Positions 34,917 to 43,864 are shown, counted from the first letter of the stretch. The stretch is DNA of 64,000 nucleotides from Pigmentiphaga sp. NML080357 (GCF_002188465.1 NZ_NINW01000038.1:167100-231099); one strand, 5' to 3'. Translations and numbers: made by a program. The notes: generated by a model from the sequence alone, not told the origin.

Positions 34917-35611
34917 CGATTTCCAGCCCTCAATGCGGAATGAAGGAACGCCGTGGTCCGCCCATGGGCCAGCGCTGCCGCTTCCGGCTCGCCGCGCGTG
35001 TAGAAGCCGTGCCCGGCGCCGGGATAGCGGTAGAACGCTGCGCCGGGCCTAGGCCGCAGCGCCGACTCGATCTTCGCCTGCGCGTCGGGGGAGGCATAGC
35101 GGTCCTGGTCGCCGTAATGGAGCACGATCGGACAGCGCAAGGCCGCTGCCTCGTCCAGATGGTCTTCCACGCCGACGCCATAGAAGACGGCCGCGGCATC
35201 GATTTCCAACCTGGCCGCGCAGCGGAAAGCCAGTTTCCCGCCCAGGCAAAGCCCCACTACCGCGACGCCGCCGCGAAATCCCTCCAAGGCGCGGATGTGC
35301 GCGGCGGTCCTGCCGATGTCGGCCAGGCCCGCTTCCTCGTCGAACCGCTCCAAATACTGGAACGCGCGCTCGATGTCGGCCTTGGAATGGCTCAGTTCGA
35401 CCCCGGGCTCGATCCGCCAGTAGAGATCGGGGGCGAGCGCGAGGTAGCCCTCGGCCGCGTAGCGATCGGCGAGCTCCCGTATGGTCCTGGTCACGCCGAA
35501 TATCTCCTGCAGGATGATCGCGGCATGGCCATTGGGCTGGGCGGGCATGCTGGCATAGGCGGCGAAACGCCGTCCATCGCCGGCATCGATGGTCATACTT
35601 CCGGTTTGCAT
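34913..35611 (-). CDS. Dienelactone hydrolase family protein
   Basis: A 232-residue alpha/beta-hydrolase of the dienelactone-hydrolase family. The triad is C122 in VGLCLGGK, D170 in HYGDQDRY and H201 in GAGHGFY; the family's E36 in LQEIFGV is also present. It may open a lactone formed by the enolase-superfamily enzyme of the same cluster; this is inference. ATG 35611 is preferred because GAGGAG lies just upstream; an in-frame ATG at 35596 is an alternative. Confidence 0.9.
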   Translation of the reverse strand: MQTGSMTIDAGDGRRFAAYASMPAQPNGHAAIILQEIFGVTRTIRELADRYAAEGYLALAPDLYWRIEPGVELSHSKADIERAFQYLERFDEEAGLADIGRTAAHIRALEGFRGGVAVVGLCLGGKLAFRCAARLEIDAAAVFYGVGVEDHLDEAAALRCPIVLHYGDQDRYASPDAQAKIESALRPRPGAAFYRYPGAGHGFYTRGEPEAAALAHGRTTAFLHSALRAGNR

Positions 35612-35628
35612 GACGCTCCTCGTTGGTG

Positions 35629-36777
35629 TCAGACGGGATAGTTGCCCTTGAGCAGTTCCCGAGCGATGGAATTCCGATGGATTTCCGTCGTGCCGTAGCC
35701 GATGGACATGCCGCGCGCGTCGCGGAAATGACGCTCGAAGGGATATTCCTCGGAGAGCCCGTACGCGCCGGCGAGCTGCATGGCCTGGTTGGTCACCCTG
35801 ACCGCCATCTCGTTGGCATAGGTCTTGGCGATGGAAACCTCCGCCACCGATTGCCGTCCCTGGTCGATCGATTGCGCCGCCCCGTATACGAGCGCCCGCG
35901 CAGCCTCGATGTCCATCGCCATGTCGGCCAGCTTCCATTGCAACCCCTGGTTGTCCGCCAGCGGACGGCCGAACTGGACCCGGTCCTTCAGGTGCTGGAC
36001 CGCCTGGCCCAGCGCCGCCTGGGCCAGGCCCAGGCAGATGGGCGGGTTGCCGGTGATGCGGTCGGCGTCGAGGACGTGCAGCAAATCCTTCATCCTTCCC
36101 GCCGGCAGGAGCAGGTTTTCCGCCGGCACGCTGCAATCCTGGAAAACCAGTTCCGCCATGCCGGTGCCGCGCAGCCCCAGCAGGTCCAGATGCTTGCCTA
36201 CCGAAAACCCCGGGGTACCGCGTTCGACCAGCATCGCGCCCACGCCTTTCATGCCGGGATCGTCCGTCAGCCGCACCAGCACCAGGAACACGTCCGCCAC
36301 CTGGGCGGCGGTACACCATAGTTTGCTGCCGTTGATCACATAGCCCGAGCCTTGGCGGACGGCCCGGGTCTGCACATTGCCGACGTCCGAGCCGGCATTC
36401 GCCTCCGACATGCTCCATGCGGCATACCGCTCCGCCCTGGCGAACGAGGGCAGGTAGCGCTGCTTGACCGGCTCGCCGCCGATCTGCAGGATGGCGCGCG
36501 GCGTCGCTCCGTCCGTGCAGGAATAGAGCATCGCGGTATTGGCGCACGAACGCGCCAATTGCTCCACCACCAATACCGTCTCGAGCAGGCCCAGCCCCGT
36601 GCCACCATAGCGCTCGGGCAGGAAGATGCCGGTATAGCCGTGTTCGGCCAGCACCTTCAGATTGTCCACCGGAGGCCGGTACTGGCGGTCGGCCGCCGCG
36701 GCCCCCGGAGCGAACCGTTCGCGCGCCAGTGCGTGCACCGTGTCCCGGATCAGCCGTTGTTCCTGTGTCAGTTCCAC
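35629..36777 (-). CDS. Acyl-CoA dehydrogenase (II), canonical catalytic Glu missing
   Basis: A 382-residue acyl-CoA dehydrogenase fold: WSMSEANAGSDVGNVQTRA and the helix-rich C-terminal domain are clear. At the canonical catalytic position the motif reads SIGYGTTEIH, with Tyr361 instead of Glu. The alternative Glu used by isovaleryl/long-chain enzymes aligns with Asp239 (VLDADRI). Activity is therefore uncertain or unusual. It starts with GTG at 36777, overlapping the Bug stop by one base (TAGTG), and precedes the dienelactone hydrolase by 17 bp. Confidence 0.88.
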   Translation of the reverse strand: MELTQEQRLIRDTVHALARERFAPGAAAADRQYRPPVDNLKVLAEHGYTGIFLPERYGGTGLGLLETVLVVEQLARSCANTAMLYSCTDGATPRAILQIGGEPVKQRYLPSFARAERYAAWSMSEANAGSDVGNVQTRAVRQGSGYVINGSKLWCTAAQVADVFLVLVRLTDDPGMKGVGAMLVERGTPGFSVGKHLDLLGLRGTGMAELVFQDCSVPAENLLLPAGRMKDLLHVLDADRITGNPPICLGLAQAALGQAVQHLKDRVQFGRPLADNQGLQWKLADMAMDIEAARALVYGAAQSIDQGRQSVAEVSIAKTYANEMAVRVTNQAMQLAGAYGLSEEYPFERHFRDARGMSIGYGTTEIHRNSIARELLKGNYPV

Positions 36778-37751
36778 TATTCGCCCTTCGCCCCGGTCAA
36801 CTTGATGATGTGCTGGTAATGCGCCGACTCGCGTCCGAGGAAGCGCCCGAAATCCTCGGGCGTCGAGGGCGCTCCCTCCACGCCCAGCTTCACGAACTGG
36901 TCCTTCACCTCGGGGCTCTCCAACGCCTTGCGGATCTCTTTGCTCAAGCGATCGACGATGTCGGGTGGCGTCGCCGCCGGCGCCAGGACTCCATACCAGG
37001 TCATGAAGGAAAACTCCTTCAGGCCCGATTCGGCGACCGTCGGGATCTCCGGCGCGATCGCCGAGCGCTGGTCGCCGGAAACGGCCAGTCCCTTGAGCCG
37101 GCCCGAACGCACGTGCGGCACACCCGACGACATCCCGGTGAACATCACGTCCACCTGGCCTCCCACCACGTCCGCCAGGGCCGGCGCGACGCCCTTGTAG
37201 GGGACGTGGGTCAGGTCGATGTCGGCCAGGGCCTTGACCCATTCCATCGCCAGATAGTGCGGGGTGCCGTTGCCGATTGAGGCATAGGTGATCTTTCCCG
37301 GCCTGGCCTTGGCGGCCGCGATCAGTTCCGGCACGGTGGACACGCGGGCCTTGGGATTCACCACCAGGATGAACGGCACAAAGACGAGTTGGCTGACCGG
37401 CGCGAAATCCTTGTTCGAGTCGTAGGGCAGCTTCTGCCCGAAGAAAATCGGATTCAACGCGTGGGAGTCCGTCACCAGTCCGATGGTGTAGCCATCTCCT
37501 TCGGCCCGCGCCACAGCCTCCGTACCGATGATGGTGCTCGCTCCCGGGCGATTCTCGATGATCACGGGTTGCCCCAGGCTTTCCGCCATTTTCTTGGCGA
37601 CCGCGCGCGCCACGATGTCGGTACCGCCTCCCGCCGGATAGGGGACGACGAAGCGGATCGGCTTGTCAGGCCAGTCCGCGAGCGCGGGATGCGCGGCCAG
37701 GAGCAGGCCTGTCGCAGCAAGAGCCACTAGACGTACGGGTAGTCGCTGCAT
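36777..37751 (-). CDS. Bug/TctC-family periplasmic solute receptor
   Basis: A 324-residue exported receptor: signal peptide ending near HPALA, then WPDKPIRFVVPYPAGGGTDIVAR, VIIENRPGASTIIGTEAVA, HVPYKGVAPALADVVGGQVDVM and LAPAATPPDIVDRL. It is the second gene of the CoA-pathway cluster, 9 bp after the citryl-CoA-lyase-like gene and overlapping the acyl-CoA dehydrogenase start. No TctA/TctB partner lies nearby. Confidence 0.93.
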   Translation of the reverse strand: MQRLPVRLVALAATGLLLAAHPALADWPDKPIRFVVPYPAGGGTDIVARAVAKKMAESLGQPVIIENRPGASTIIGTEAVARAEGDGYTIGLVTDSHALNPIFFGQKLPYDSNKDFAPVSQLVFVPFILVVNPKARVSTVPELIAAAKARPGKITYASIGNGTPHYLAMEWVKALADIDLTHVPYKGVAPALADVVGGQVDVMFTGMSSGVPHVRSGRLKGLAVSGDQRSAIAPEIPTVAESGLKEFSFMTWYGVLAPAATPPDIVDRLSKEIRKALESPEVKDQFVKLGVEGAPSTPEDFGRFLGRESAHYQHIIKLTGAKGE

Positions 37752-37760
37752 GTCGCCTCC

Positions 37761-38552
37761 TCATCGTCCGCCACCAGGCGGCATGTCTTGTTCGCTCGCC
37801 TCTTCTTCCGTGCGCAGCCAGATCTCGGAGGCGATGGGACGCGCCTGCTCCTCGGCCAGGTGGCCGACCAGGCCCACGGCCCGGCCCATGACCGCGATGC
37901 CGCGGGCCGCGCGCCACGAGATACCCAGTTCGCAGCACAGCGCCCCGATCGCGCCGGTGGCATTGACGGGCAGGCTCTTGCCGTACGCCGTCTCCGCCTC
38001 CCGGCCGATGGCGCGCATCAAGTCGACGTAGCGCCCCGCGTAGCCCTCTTCGCCGGCGATCTCGAACAGGCGGAGCGCGCGCGGATCCACCGGCTTGTGG
38101 AGGTTGTGGCCGATGCCCGGGATGGGCTGCCTGCGACGCTGGAAATCGGCGACGATCGTCCGCGCCAGGTCCTGCGGGTGTCCATCAGGCGCCTCCGCCC
38201 ACGCGGACTCCAGCAGCCTGGCGGCCCCTTCCGCCGTTCCCGCGAAGGTGGTTCCCATGCCACAGAGCCCGGCCGCCACCGCAGCCTGCAGGGATTCCGG
38301 CGCGCCCAGGTAGACCAGCCTGGCGGCAATCGCCATGGGCGTCATGCCGTGCTCCACGAGGGTGACGAGGATGGCGTTGAATATCCGGGACTGCCGCGCA
38401 TCGGGCAGGCGTCCCGTCATCTCCAGGTATGCCATGTCGCCGAAGTTGAGAGTGCCGATGATGTCCCGCGTCAGGTCCAGGCCCTGGACGAAAATGCGAT
38501 CGGGCGTACTGCGCCCCATGCCGCTACGGATCGGCCGCCGGTTCCGGCTCAT
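37761..38552 (-). CDS. Citrate synthase-like protein (short, citryl-CoA lyase type)
   Basis: A 263-residue protein, about 60 percent of a normal citrate synthase, of the short citryl-CoA-lyase-like branch. Citrate-synthase patterns remain: LVEHGMTPMAIAAR (first His), IPGIGHNLHKPVDPRALRLFE (second His and substrate Arg), and the dimer-like C-terminal GIAVMGRAVGLVGHLAEE. In a degradation operon it would plausibly cleave a citryl-CoA-like intermediate into acetyl-CoA or propionyl-CoA plus an oxo acid. It is the first gene of the cluster; GGGAGA precedes the ATG. Confidence 0.82.
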   Translation of the reverse strand: MSRNRRPIRSGMGRSTPDRIFVQGLDLTRDIIGTLNFGDMAYLEMTGRLPDARQSRIFNAILVTLVEHGMTPMAIAARLVYLGAPESLQAAVAAGLCGMGTTFAGTAEGAARLLESAWAEAPDGHPQDLARTIVADFQRRRQPIPGIGHNLHKPVDPRALRLFEIAGEEGYAGRYVDLMRAIGREAETAYGKSLPVNATGAIGALCCELGISWRAARGIAVMGRAVGLVGHLAEEQARPIASEIWLRTEEEASEQDMPPGGGR

Positions 38553-38659
38553 GCTGTCTCCCGCTCCACTTTGGTGGACTTGTTCTGAGGCGGCATCCAC
38601 CGCCTGTCGGAGACGAAAGATAGGCGCTCCCCTTCGCCCGTGTCCAATAGACAAGGGTC

Positions 38660-38683
38660 ATTCGCTTTATGCGCCAGACGAAT
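38660..38683. promoter_or_regulatory. Candidate LysR-type box between the CoA cluster and the divergent SDR gene
   Basis: ATTCG-N14-CGAAT lies midway in the 208-bp divergent region (38553-38760), a position suited to a LysR activator such as that encoded at 26304-27284. The arms are only five bases, so this is tentative. Confidence 0.3.
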
Positions 38684-38760
38684 AGTGGTGCGTCCTCGGC
38701 CGTCACCCCGGCACGCGTCTTGCGTAGCGCCGGGCTCTCCGTACCGATTCGGGAGCCGTC

Positions 38761-39528
38761 ATGAAACTCCAGGACAAGATCGCGTGGGTAACCGGCGCAG
38801 ACAGCGGAATCGGCCAGGCCGTGGCCGTCACGTTCGCCAGGGAAGGGGCCGACGTGCTGGTGCACTACCACAGCGACGAAGAAGGTGCGCGCGCCACCGC
38901 GTCCCAGGTGCGGGCTGCCGGCCGCCGGGCCGAGATCCTGCAGGCGGATTTCGGCAACCCGGCCCATACCCAGGCGTTCTTCGAGCAGGCCTTCAAGAAG
39001 ATCGGCGGCCTCGACATACTCGTGAACAACGCCGGCGCGGGCGCGTCGCGCCAGAACTCGCTGGAGATTCCTCCCGACGAGTTCTCGTGGATGATCAACG
39101 TCAATCTGGTGTCGCCCTGGCTGCTATGCCAGGCCGCCGCCCGCCACATGCTGTCCGCCGGCCGCGGCGCCATCATAAATATTACGTCGGTACATGAAGA
39201 AATTTCCCTGCCCGGCAGCGCTTCCTACGATGCGGCCAAGGCGGGATTGCGCTCAGTGACGCGGACGCTGGCGCTCGAACTCGCGCCGCGCGGCATACGC
39301 ATCAACAATGTCGCGCCGGGCATGATCGCCACGCCCATGACGGAGGATCGCCTGGAGGATCCGGAACAGGCCCGCAAGTCGGCCGCGCAGATTCCGCTGC
39401 GGCGGCCGGGCAAGCCCCAGGAAGTCGCCAACGTGGTCCTTTTCCTTGCTTCCGACGACGCGAGCTATGTCACGGGCAGCAGCTATTTCGTCGACGGCGG
39501 GCTGATGCGCAACATCGGCGGGACCTGA
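38761..39528 (+). CDS. Short-chain dehydrogenase/reductase (glucose-dehydrogenase-like)
   Basis: A 255-residue classical SDR. The cofactor motif is VTGADSGIGQA, NNAGAG follows, the catalytic Ser is in NITSVHEE and the catalytic Tyr/Lys in ASYDAAKAGL; the C-terminus YVTGSSYFVDGGLM is typical. It oxidises or reduces an alcohol/ketone with NAD(P); the substrate is unknown. It diverges from the CoA-pathway cluster, so it may be co-regulated with it. Confidence 0.92.
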   Translation: MKLQDKIAWVTGADSGIGQAVAVTFAREGADVLVHYHSDEEGARATASQVRAAGRRAEILQADFGNPAHTQAFFEQAFKKIGGLDILVNNAGAGASRQNSLEIPPDEFSWMINVNLVSPWLLCQAAARHMLSAGRGAIINITSVHEEISLPGSASYDAAKAGLRSVTRTLALELAPRGIRINNVAPGMIATPMTEDRLEDPEQARKSAAQIPLRRPGKPQEVANVVLFLASDDASYVTGSSYFVDGGLMRNIGGT

Positions 39529-39546
39529 CCGGTCCCGCCGGAGCGC

Positions 39547-39584
39547 GGAACGCGCACCCCGCCATCCGGGAGGGCGCGCGTTCC
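39547..39584. terminator. GC-rich stem-loop after the SDR gene
   Basis: GGAACGCGC (39547-39555) pairs with GCGCGTTCC (39576-39584) over a 20-base loop, between two convergent units. No T-run is present, so its role as terminator is uncertain. Confidence 0.4.
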
Positions 39585-39599
39585 ATCGTCGGCCGGGCT

Positions 39600-40135
39600 T
39601 CAGGCCGGCACGGCATTCTTCTTCGCGGCCTGGACGTTGGTTTCGCTCTCGGCAAGCTCGGTGAGCTTTTCGTCGGTGGCCTTCTCCTCGTCCAGCCATT
39701 CTCCACGCAGACCGGCTTGGGATCGGGATCATCGACGGCCCAGGGCGTGTGTCCCTCCACCGCCCGCCTGTAGCCCGCCGACAGCCCCTCCCACGCGACG
39801 AATCGCATGACCTGCCGCTCGTCATGAAGCAGGATAGACGCGCGCTCGCAGACCAGGCCGCTGCAGATCGCCTGCAAGGCGGCGCGATAGACGTCGTCGA
39901 GCGAGTGCGCGGCGTACAGCCGGTCCGTCAGCCGATAGAGGGTGTTGGTCTTGCGCACGGCCTCGATCAGGGCGCGTTCGGTTCGCTCGCGTCCGGACCG
40001 GCGGGCGGGAGCGGTTTTCTGCGGCGAGAGGCTGATGAAGGCGGGCGCCGCCGGCAAGCCGCCGCCCGTGTACTCCCCATCGTACGATTCGGAGTCAGCA
40101 GCCTTGGCGGCTCGGTCTGTACTGTCTGATGACAT
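39600..40135 (-). pseudogene. Chimeric remnant: GAF-domain protein fused out of frame to a DUF892 (YciF-like) tail
   Basis: From ATG 40135 about 144 codons encode a basic N-terminus plus a GAF domain (TNTLYRLTDRLYAAHSLDDVYRAALQAI..., ASILLHDERQVMRFVAWEGLS, GHTPWAVDDPDPKPVC). This is the front of a GAF-type sensor kinase that should continue for hundreds of residues. At about 39700 homology stops. In another frame the next bases encode LDEEKATDEKLTELAESETNVQAA and a stop at 39600-39602, which is the C-terminus of ferritin-like DUF892/YciF stress proteins. The simplest reading is a deletion that joined two genes. The GAF frame itself runs on to 39470 with meaningless, Arg-rich sequence. Confidence 0.7.
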
Positions 40136-40463
40136 GGATCCCGTCACCGGTTATGGCCCGACTCAAGGAGCCTGTTCAGGATATGGAAGCAAATTCCTTC
40201 CCTGGATGAATAGCGGCGTAGAGCAGGAATTGCAACACAAGATTACCCGCCCCGGCGGATACATTGGTTTCAGCGGCGTCGCAGGCGTATCGCTCTATAC
40301 GGGGTCGGTCGGGTTGGCGGCGTGCCGGCCGCCGGGACACTGGATGGATATCCAGGCGGGCTCTTGGCGGCCTTCTTCGCAACCGGCTCAGGCCGATAGG
40401 GTCGGCCCCCTCTGCCGCGGATGCAGGCCGCGGACCTTGGACCGCCGCCATGAGCCGCGTAAA
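40136..40463. other. Gene-free stretch between the chimeric remnant and tRNA-Lys
   Basis: I see no coding sequence, known RNA or repeat with family resemblance in these 328 bases. The base composition is somewhat less GC-rich than the neighbours near 40190-40290. It lies downstream of the tRNA 3' end, where integrated elements often insert. Confidence 0.5.
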
Positions 40464-40491
40464 ACAAAAAGCCCCCGCTATTGCGGAGGCT
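40464..40491 (-). terminator. Rho-independent terminator of tRNA-Lys
   Basis: On the minus strand AGCCTCCGC and GCGGGGGCT form a nine-pair stem (one G-T pair) with an AATA loop, followed by TTTTTG. It starts 11 bases after the tRNA CCA end. Confidence 0.85.
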
Positions 40492-40501
40492 TTATGAATT
40501 C

Positions 40502-40577
40502 TGGTGGGCTGTGAGTGGCTCGAACACTCGACCTACGGATTAAGAGTCCGCTGCTCTACCAACTGAGCTAACAGCCC
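40502..40577 (-). tRNA. tRNA-Lys (anticodon CTT)
   Basis: A 76-base cloverleaf on the minus strand: acceptor GGGCTGT pairs with ACAGCCC, the D arm is AGCTCAGTTGGTAGAGC, the anticodon loop CTCTTAA gives anticodon CTT, and the T arm contains GTTCGAGC. The 3' ACCA is encoded. A clear intrinsic terminator follows. Confidence 0.96.
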
Positions 40578-40695
40578 GAAGAAGCGAGAGTATAGCGTTT
40601 TTTTCTTCTTGCGCGAGGCGCCGGCCGAACCAGGCGTCTTTCCCTGAGATGGCGCATGGGTAGAATCGCGCTATCCCCCCACTTCGCCCGCTCCC

Positions 40696-42993
40696 ATGCC
40701 GACACGACGCCCGCTTCTCTGGATCGCCCCGGCCCTGCTCTGCGCCGCGGCCTGGCTGCAACCGCTGCACGCCGCCGAGGCGCAAGCCGAATCCGCCATC
40801 ACGCCCGCCCAGGCCAACCAGGTCCTCGACATCCTGCGCGATGACGCCCGGCGCGCGGAGCTGGAACGGACGCTGAGCGTGATTTCCCAGGCAGCCGCCC
40901 AGGCGGAGGCCCCGGCCGCCCCGGAAGAACCGGCCAAGCCGGTGGCCATCGAGAAGGACAGCGTGATCGCCCAGGCTTTCGCGCAGGCCGGCCGATGGAT
41001 GGACTCGGTCTACGACGAATTGCGGCTGACCACCTCGACGGTGCTGGAATTGCGCTCGGCGGGCGCCTGGTGGCGCGAATACCTCGGCACCCCGGAGGCC
41101 CGGGCGGCCACGTTCCAGGCGATCGGCATCCTCCTCTTCGTCCTCGCGCTGGCCCTGGGCGCGGAAGCGCTCGTGGCCCGCCTGCTGCGGCGTCCGCGCA
41201 CGATGCTCATCGCCCACGCGGCGCGTCGCCACGCCGAGACGCCTGTCAGGCCAGACTCCCCGGCCGGCACCGGGCCGGTCCCGGCCGCGGGCGAAGCCGC
41301 CCCGCCCGACGGGGACCGGCATCTGCGCGTCCTGCGGCGCCTGCCCTATGCATTGGCGCATGCCGTCCTGGCGCTCCTGCCGCTGGCCGGGTTCCTGGCC
41401 GCCACCTCGATACTGACCGCCCTGTTCGGCGGCCCGGGCGCCGGCTTCTATCCCTTCATCCTGCCGCTCATCGGCGCCTATGTCGCGACGCGCCTGACGA
41501 TGGCCGCGCTGCGGCTGCTGGTGTTCCCGGCGAGCGCCGGCCTGCGGCTGTCCGGCCTGGGCGACGAAGCGGCAGGCTACCTCGACAAATGGCTGCGGCG
41601 CATTGTGATCGTTGCCGCTTTCGGCGTCGCGGCCACCGAGATCGCCTATGAATTGGGCGCCAGCGCCGACGGGCGCAATGCCCTGTCCAAGCTGGTTGGC
41701 CTGGCCGTGCACGCGATGCTCATCATCATGGTCGTCCAGCGGCGCCACGCCGTCGCCCGCTGGATACGCGGCAGGCAGGACACAGGCCTGCGCGCGGTAC
41801 TGGCCGACGCCTGGGCTCCCACCGCCATCGCGATCATCGCCGGCCTCTGGGTGGTCTGGGCCCTCGGGGCGGCCAGCGGTTTCCTGCAATTGCTGCACTA
41901 CGTCTGGCGCACGGCGCTGGTCATGCTCATCGCCGTCGTCGTGTCCATGGTGCTGCTCGGCGCGCTCGACCGGGTCTTCCGCGGCAGCGGGTCCGCCAAC
42001 GGCGACGGCCAGGCGGGGCCGCGCCCTTATCAGACGCTGGCGCAACGCGTGGTGCTCGCCCTGGTGTTTCTCGCCGCGGCGGTCGCCCTGCTCGAGGTCT
42101 GGGGCGTGCGCGCGCTGGACTGGTTCGATCCCGGCACCGTGGGCCGCCGGCTGGCATCGGCCACCGCCACGATCGCCGTGGCCTGCGTATTGGCCTTCAT
42201 CGCCTGGGAGGCCGCCAATCTGTCGATCAACCGCCGCATGGAACGCTGGACGCAGGCGGGGGACGTCGTACGCGCCACGCGCCTGCGCACGCTGGTGCCG
42301 ATCCTGCGCACCACGCTGTTCATCGCCATCGCGATGGTCGTGCTTTTCACCGCCCTCAACGAGCTCGGCATCAACATCGCGCCGCTGCTGGCCGGCGCAA
42401 GCATCATCGGCGTGGCGATCGGCTTCGGCTCGCAGAAGCTGGTGCAGGATTTCATTACCGGCATCTTCCTGCTGATGGAAAACGCCATGCAGGTGGGCGA
42501 TTCCGTCACCCTGGCCGGCGTCTCCGGAACAGTCGAATACCTGTCCATACGCACGGTGCGCTTGCGTGCCGGCGACGGCTCCCTGCACGTCGTGCCGTTC
42601 AGTTCCGTCGGCACGGTGACGAACACCAATCGCGGCATCGGCAACGCCTCCGTGCGCGTCAGCGTCAGCGCCGATTCCAACCTGGACGAGGTCACGGCCG
42701 CGATCCGCAACGTCGGCGAGGAGATGCGCAACGATCCGCAGCTCGGCCCCTTGATGCTGGGCGACCTGGAACTGTGGGGAGTGGACCAGGTGGATGGCGC
42801 GTCGATCACCCTGGCGGGGCAGATCCGTTCCATCGACCGTGGTCGATGGGCCGTGCAGCGCGGTTTCAACGAGCGCATCTATCGCCGTTTCCGCCAGATG
42901 GGGATACAGTTGGCGAATCCCCAGGCGCGTTTCATTCCCGACAGGGAAACCGCCGAATCGCGTACGCGACAGGAGGACGCCCCGGCGCCGTGA
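40696..42993 (+). CDS. Large MscS-family mechanosensitive channel (YbiO/YjeP-like)
   Basis: A 765-residue protein: signal peptide (about 1-27, ending HAAEA), a periplasmic helical region to about 140, about ten transmembrane helices (140-560), then the MscS core. The core motifs are PLLAGASIIGVAIGFGSQKLVQDFITGIFLLMENAMQVGD (pore helix TM3 and start of the beta domain), GTVEYLSIRTVRLR and VPFSSVGTVTNTNRG. Such channels release solutes on hypo-osmotic shock. It is monocistronic and divergent from tRNA-Lys. Confidence 0.93.
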   Translation: MPTRRPLLWIAPALLCAAAWLQPLHAAEAQAESAITPAQANQVLDILRDDARRAELERTLSVISQAAAQAEAPAAPEEPAKPVAIEKDSVIAQAFAQAGRWMDSVYDELRLTTSTVLELRSAGAWWREYLGTPEARAATFQAIGILLFVLALALGAEALVARLLRRPRTMLIAHAARRHAETPVRPDSPAGTGPVPAAGEAAPPDGDRHLRVLRRLPYALAHAVLALLPLAGFLAATSILTALFGGPGAGFYPFILPLIGAYVATRLTMAALRLLVFPASAGLRLSGLGDEAAGYLDKWLRRIVIVAAFGVAATEIAYELGASADGRNALSKLVGLAVHAMLIIMVVQRRHAVARWIRGRQDTGLRAVLADAWAPTAIAIIAGLWVVWALGAASGFLQLLHYVWRTALVMLIAVVVSMVLLGALDRVFRGSGSANGDGQAGPRPYQTLAQRVVLALVFLAAAVALLEVWGVRALDWFDPGTVGRRLASATATIAVACVLAFIAWEAANLSINRRMERWTQAGDVVRATRLRTLVPILRTTLFIAIAMVVLFTALNELGINIAPLLAGASIIGVAIGFGSQKLVQDFITGIFLLMENAMQVGDSVTLAGVSGTVEYLSIRTVRLRAGDGSLHVVPFSSVGTVTNTNRGIGNASVRVSVSADSNLDEVTAAIRNVGEEMRNDPQLGPLMLGDLELWGVDQVDGASITLAGQIRSIDRGRWAVQRGFNERIYRRFRQMGIQLANPQARFIPDRETAESRTRQEDAPAP

Positions 42994-43305
<312 letters not shown>

Positions 43306-43335
43306 CGGCCGGGCCCGTTTCCTGCTAAGTCAAGA

Positions 43336-43361
43336 CGCCGGGCCGCACATCTGGCCCGGCG
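43336..43361. other. Strong hairpin between the 75-aa gene and the DUF2383 gene
   Basis: CGCCGGGCC-N8-GGCCCGGCG, nine GC-rich pairs, ending 25 bases before the next ATG. It could attenuate or terminate transcription from the small gene; no T-run follows. Confidence 0.5.
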
Positions 43362-43386
43362 CCTACGTACTACCCAGGAGATGACG

Positions 43387-43836
43387 ATGGCCCGAGATGT
43401 CACGACGGTACTGAACGATCTGATCGAGACTTGCAAGGACGGGGAATACGGCTTCAGGCAAGCCGCCCAGGACGCGCACGATCCCGAGTTGAAGACCTTG
43501 TTCTCCCGCCGTGCCGCGGATTGCGCGGCAGGCGCGGCCCAGCTGCAGGAGCAGGTGGCCAGCCTGGGGGACGAACCGGAGGAAAGCGGCACCGCGGCCG
43601 GCGTGCTGCATCGCGGCTGGATAGGCCTGAAGACCGCGGTAGCCGGCCGAACCGACCTTGCCATACTGGAGGAATGCGAGCGCGGCGAGGACGTGGCCAA
43701 GAGCCGGTACCAGGCTGCCCTGCAGGAAGACCTCCCGCCGCAGCTCCTTGCGCTCGTACAACTGCAGTACGAAGGGGTGATACGCAATCACGACCAGGTG
43801 CGGGAACTGCGCGACAGGATGCGCGCGCACGCGTAG
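43387..43836 (+). CDS. PA2169-type four-helix protein (DUF2383)
   Basis: A 149-residue helical protein with the DUF2383 pattern: VTTVLNDLIETCKDGEYGFRQAA at the start, HDPELKTLFSRRAADC, GTAAGVLHRGWIGLKTAVAG in the middle, and ILEECERGEDVAKSRYQAAL. It is ferritin-like in fold, function unknown, generally stress induced. AGGAG is spaced correctly for ATG 43387 rather than 43381. Confidence 0.88.
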   Translation: MARDVTTVLNDLIETCKDGEYGFRQAAQDAHDPELKTLFSRRAADCAAGAAQLQEQVASLGDEPEESGTAAGVLHRGWIGLKTAVAGRTDLAILEECERGEDVAKSRYQAALQEDLPPQLLALVQLQYEGVIRNHDQVRELRDRMRAHA

Positions 43837-43864
43837 CGGCTCCCGCCGCCCGTGGCCGCCCCCT

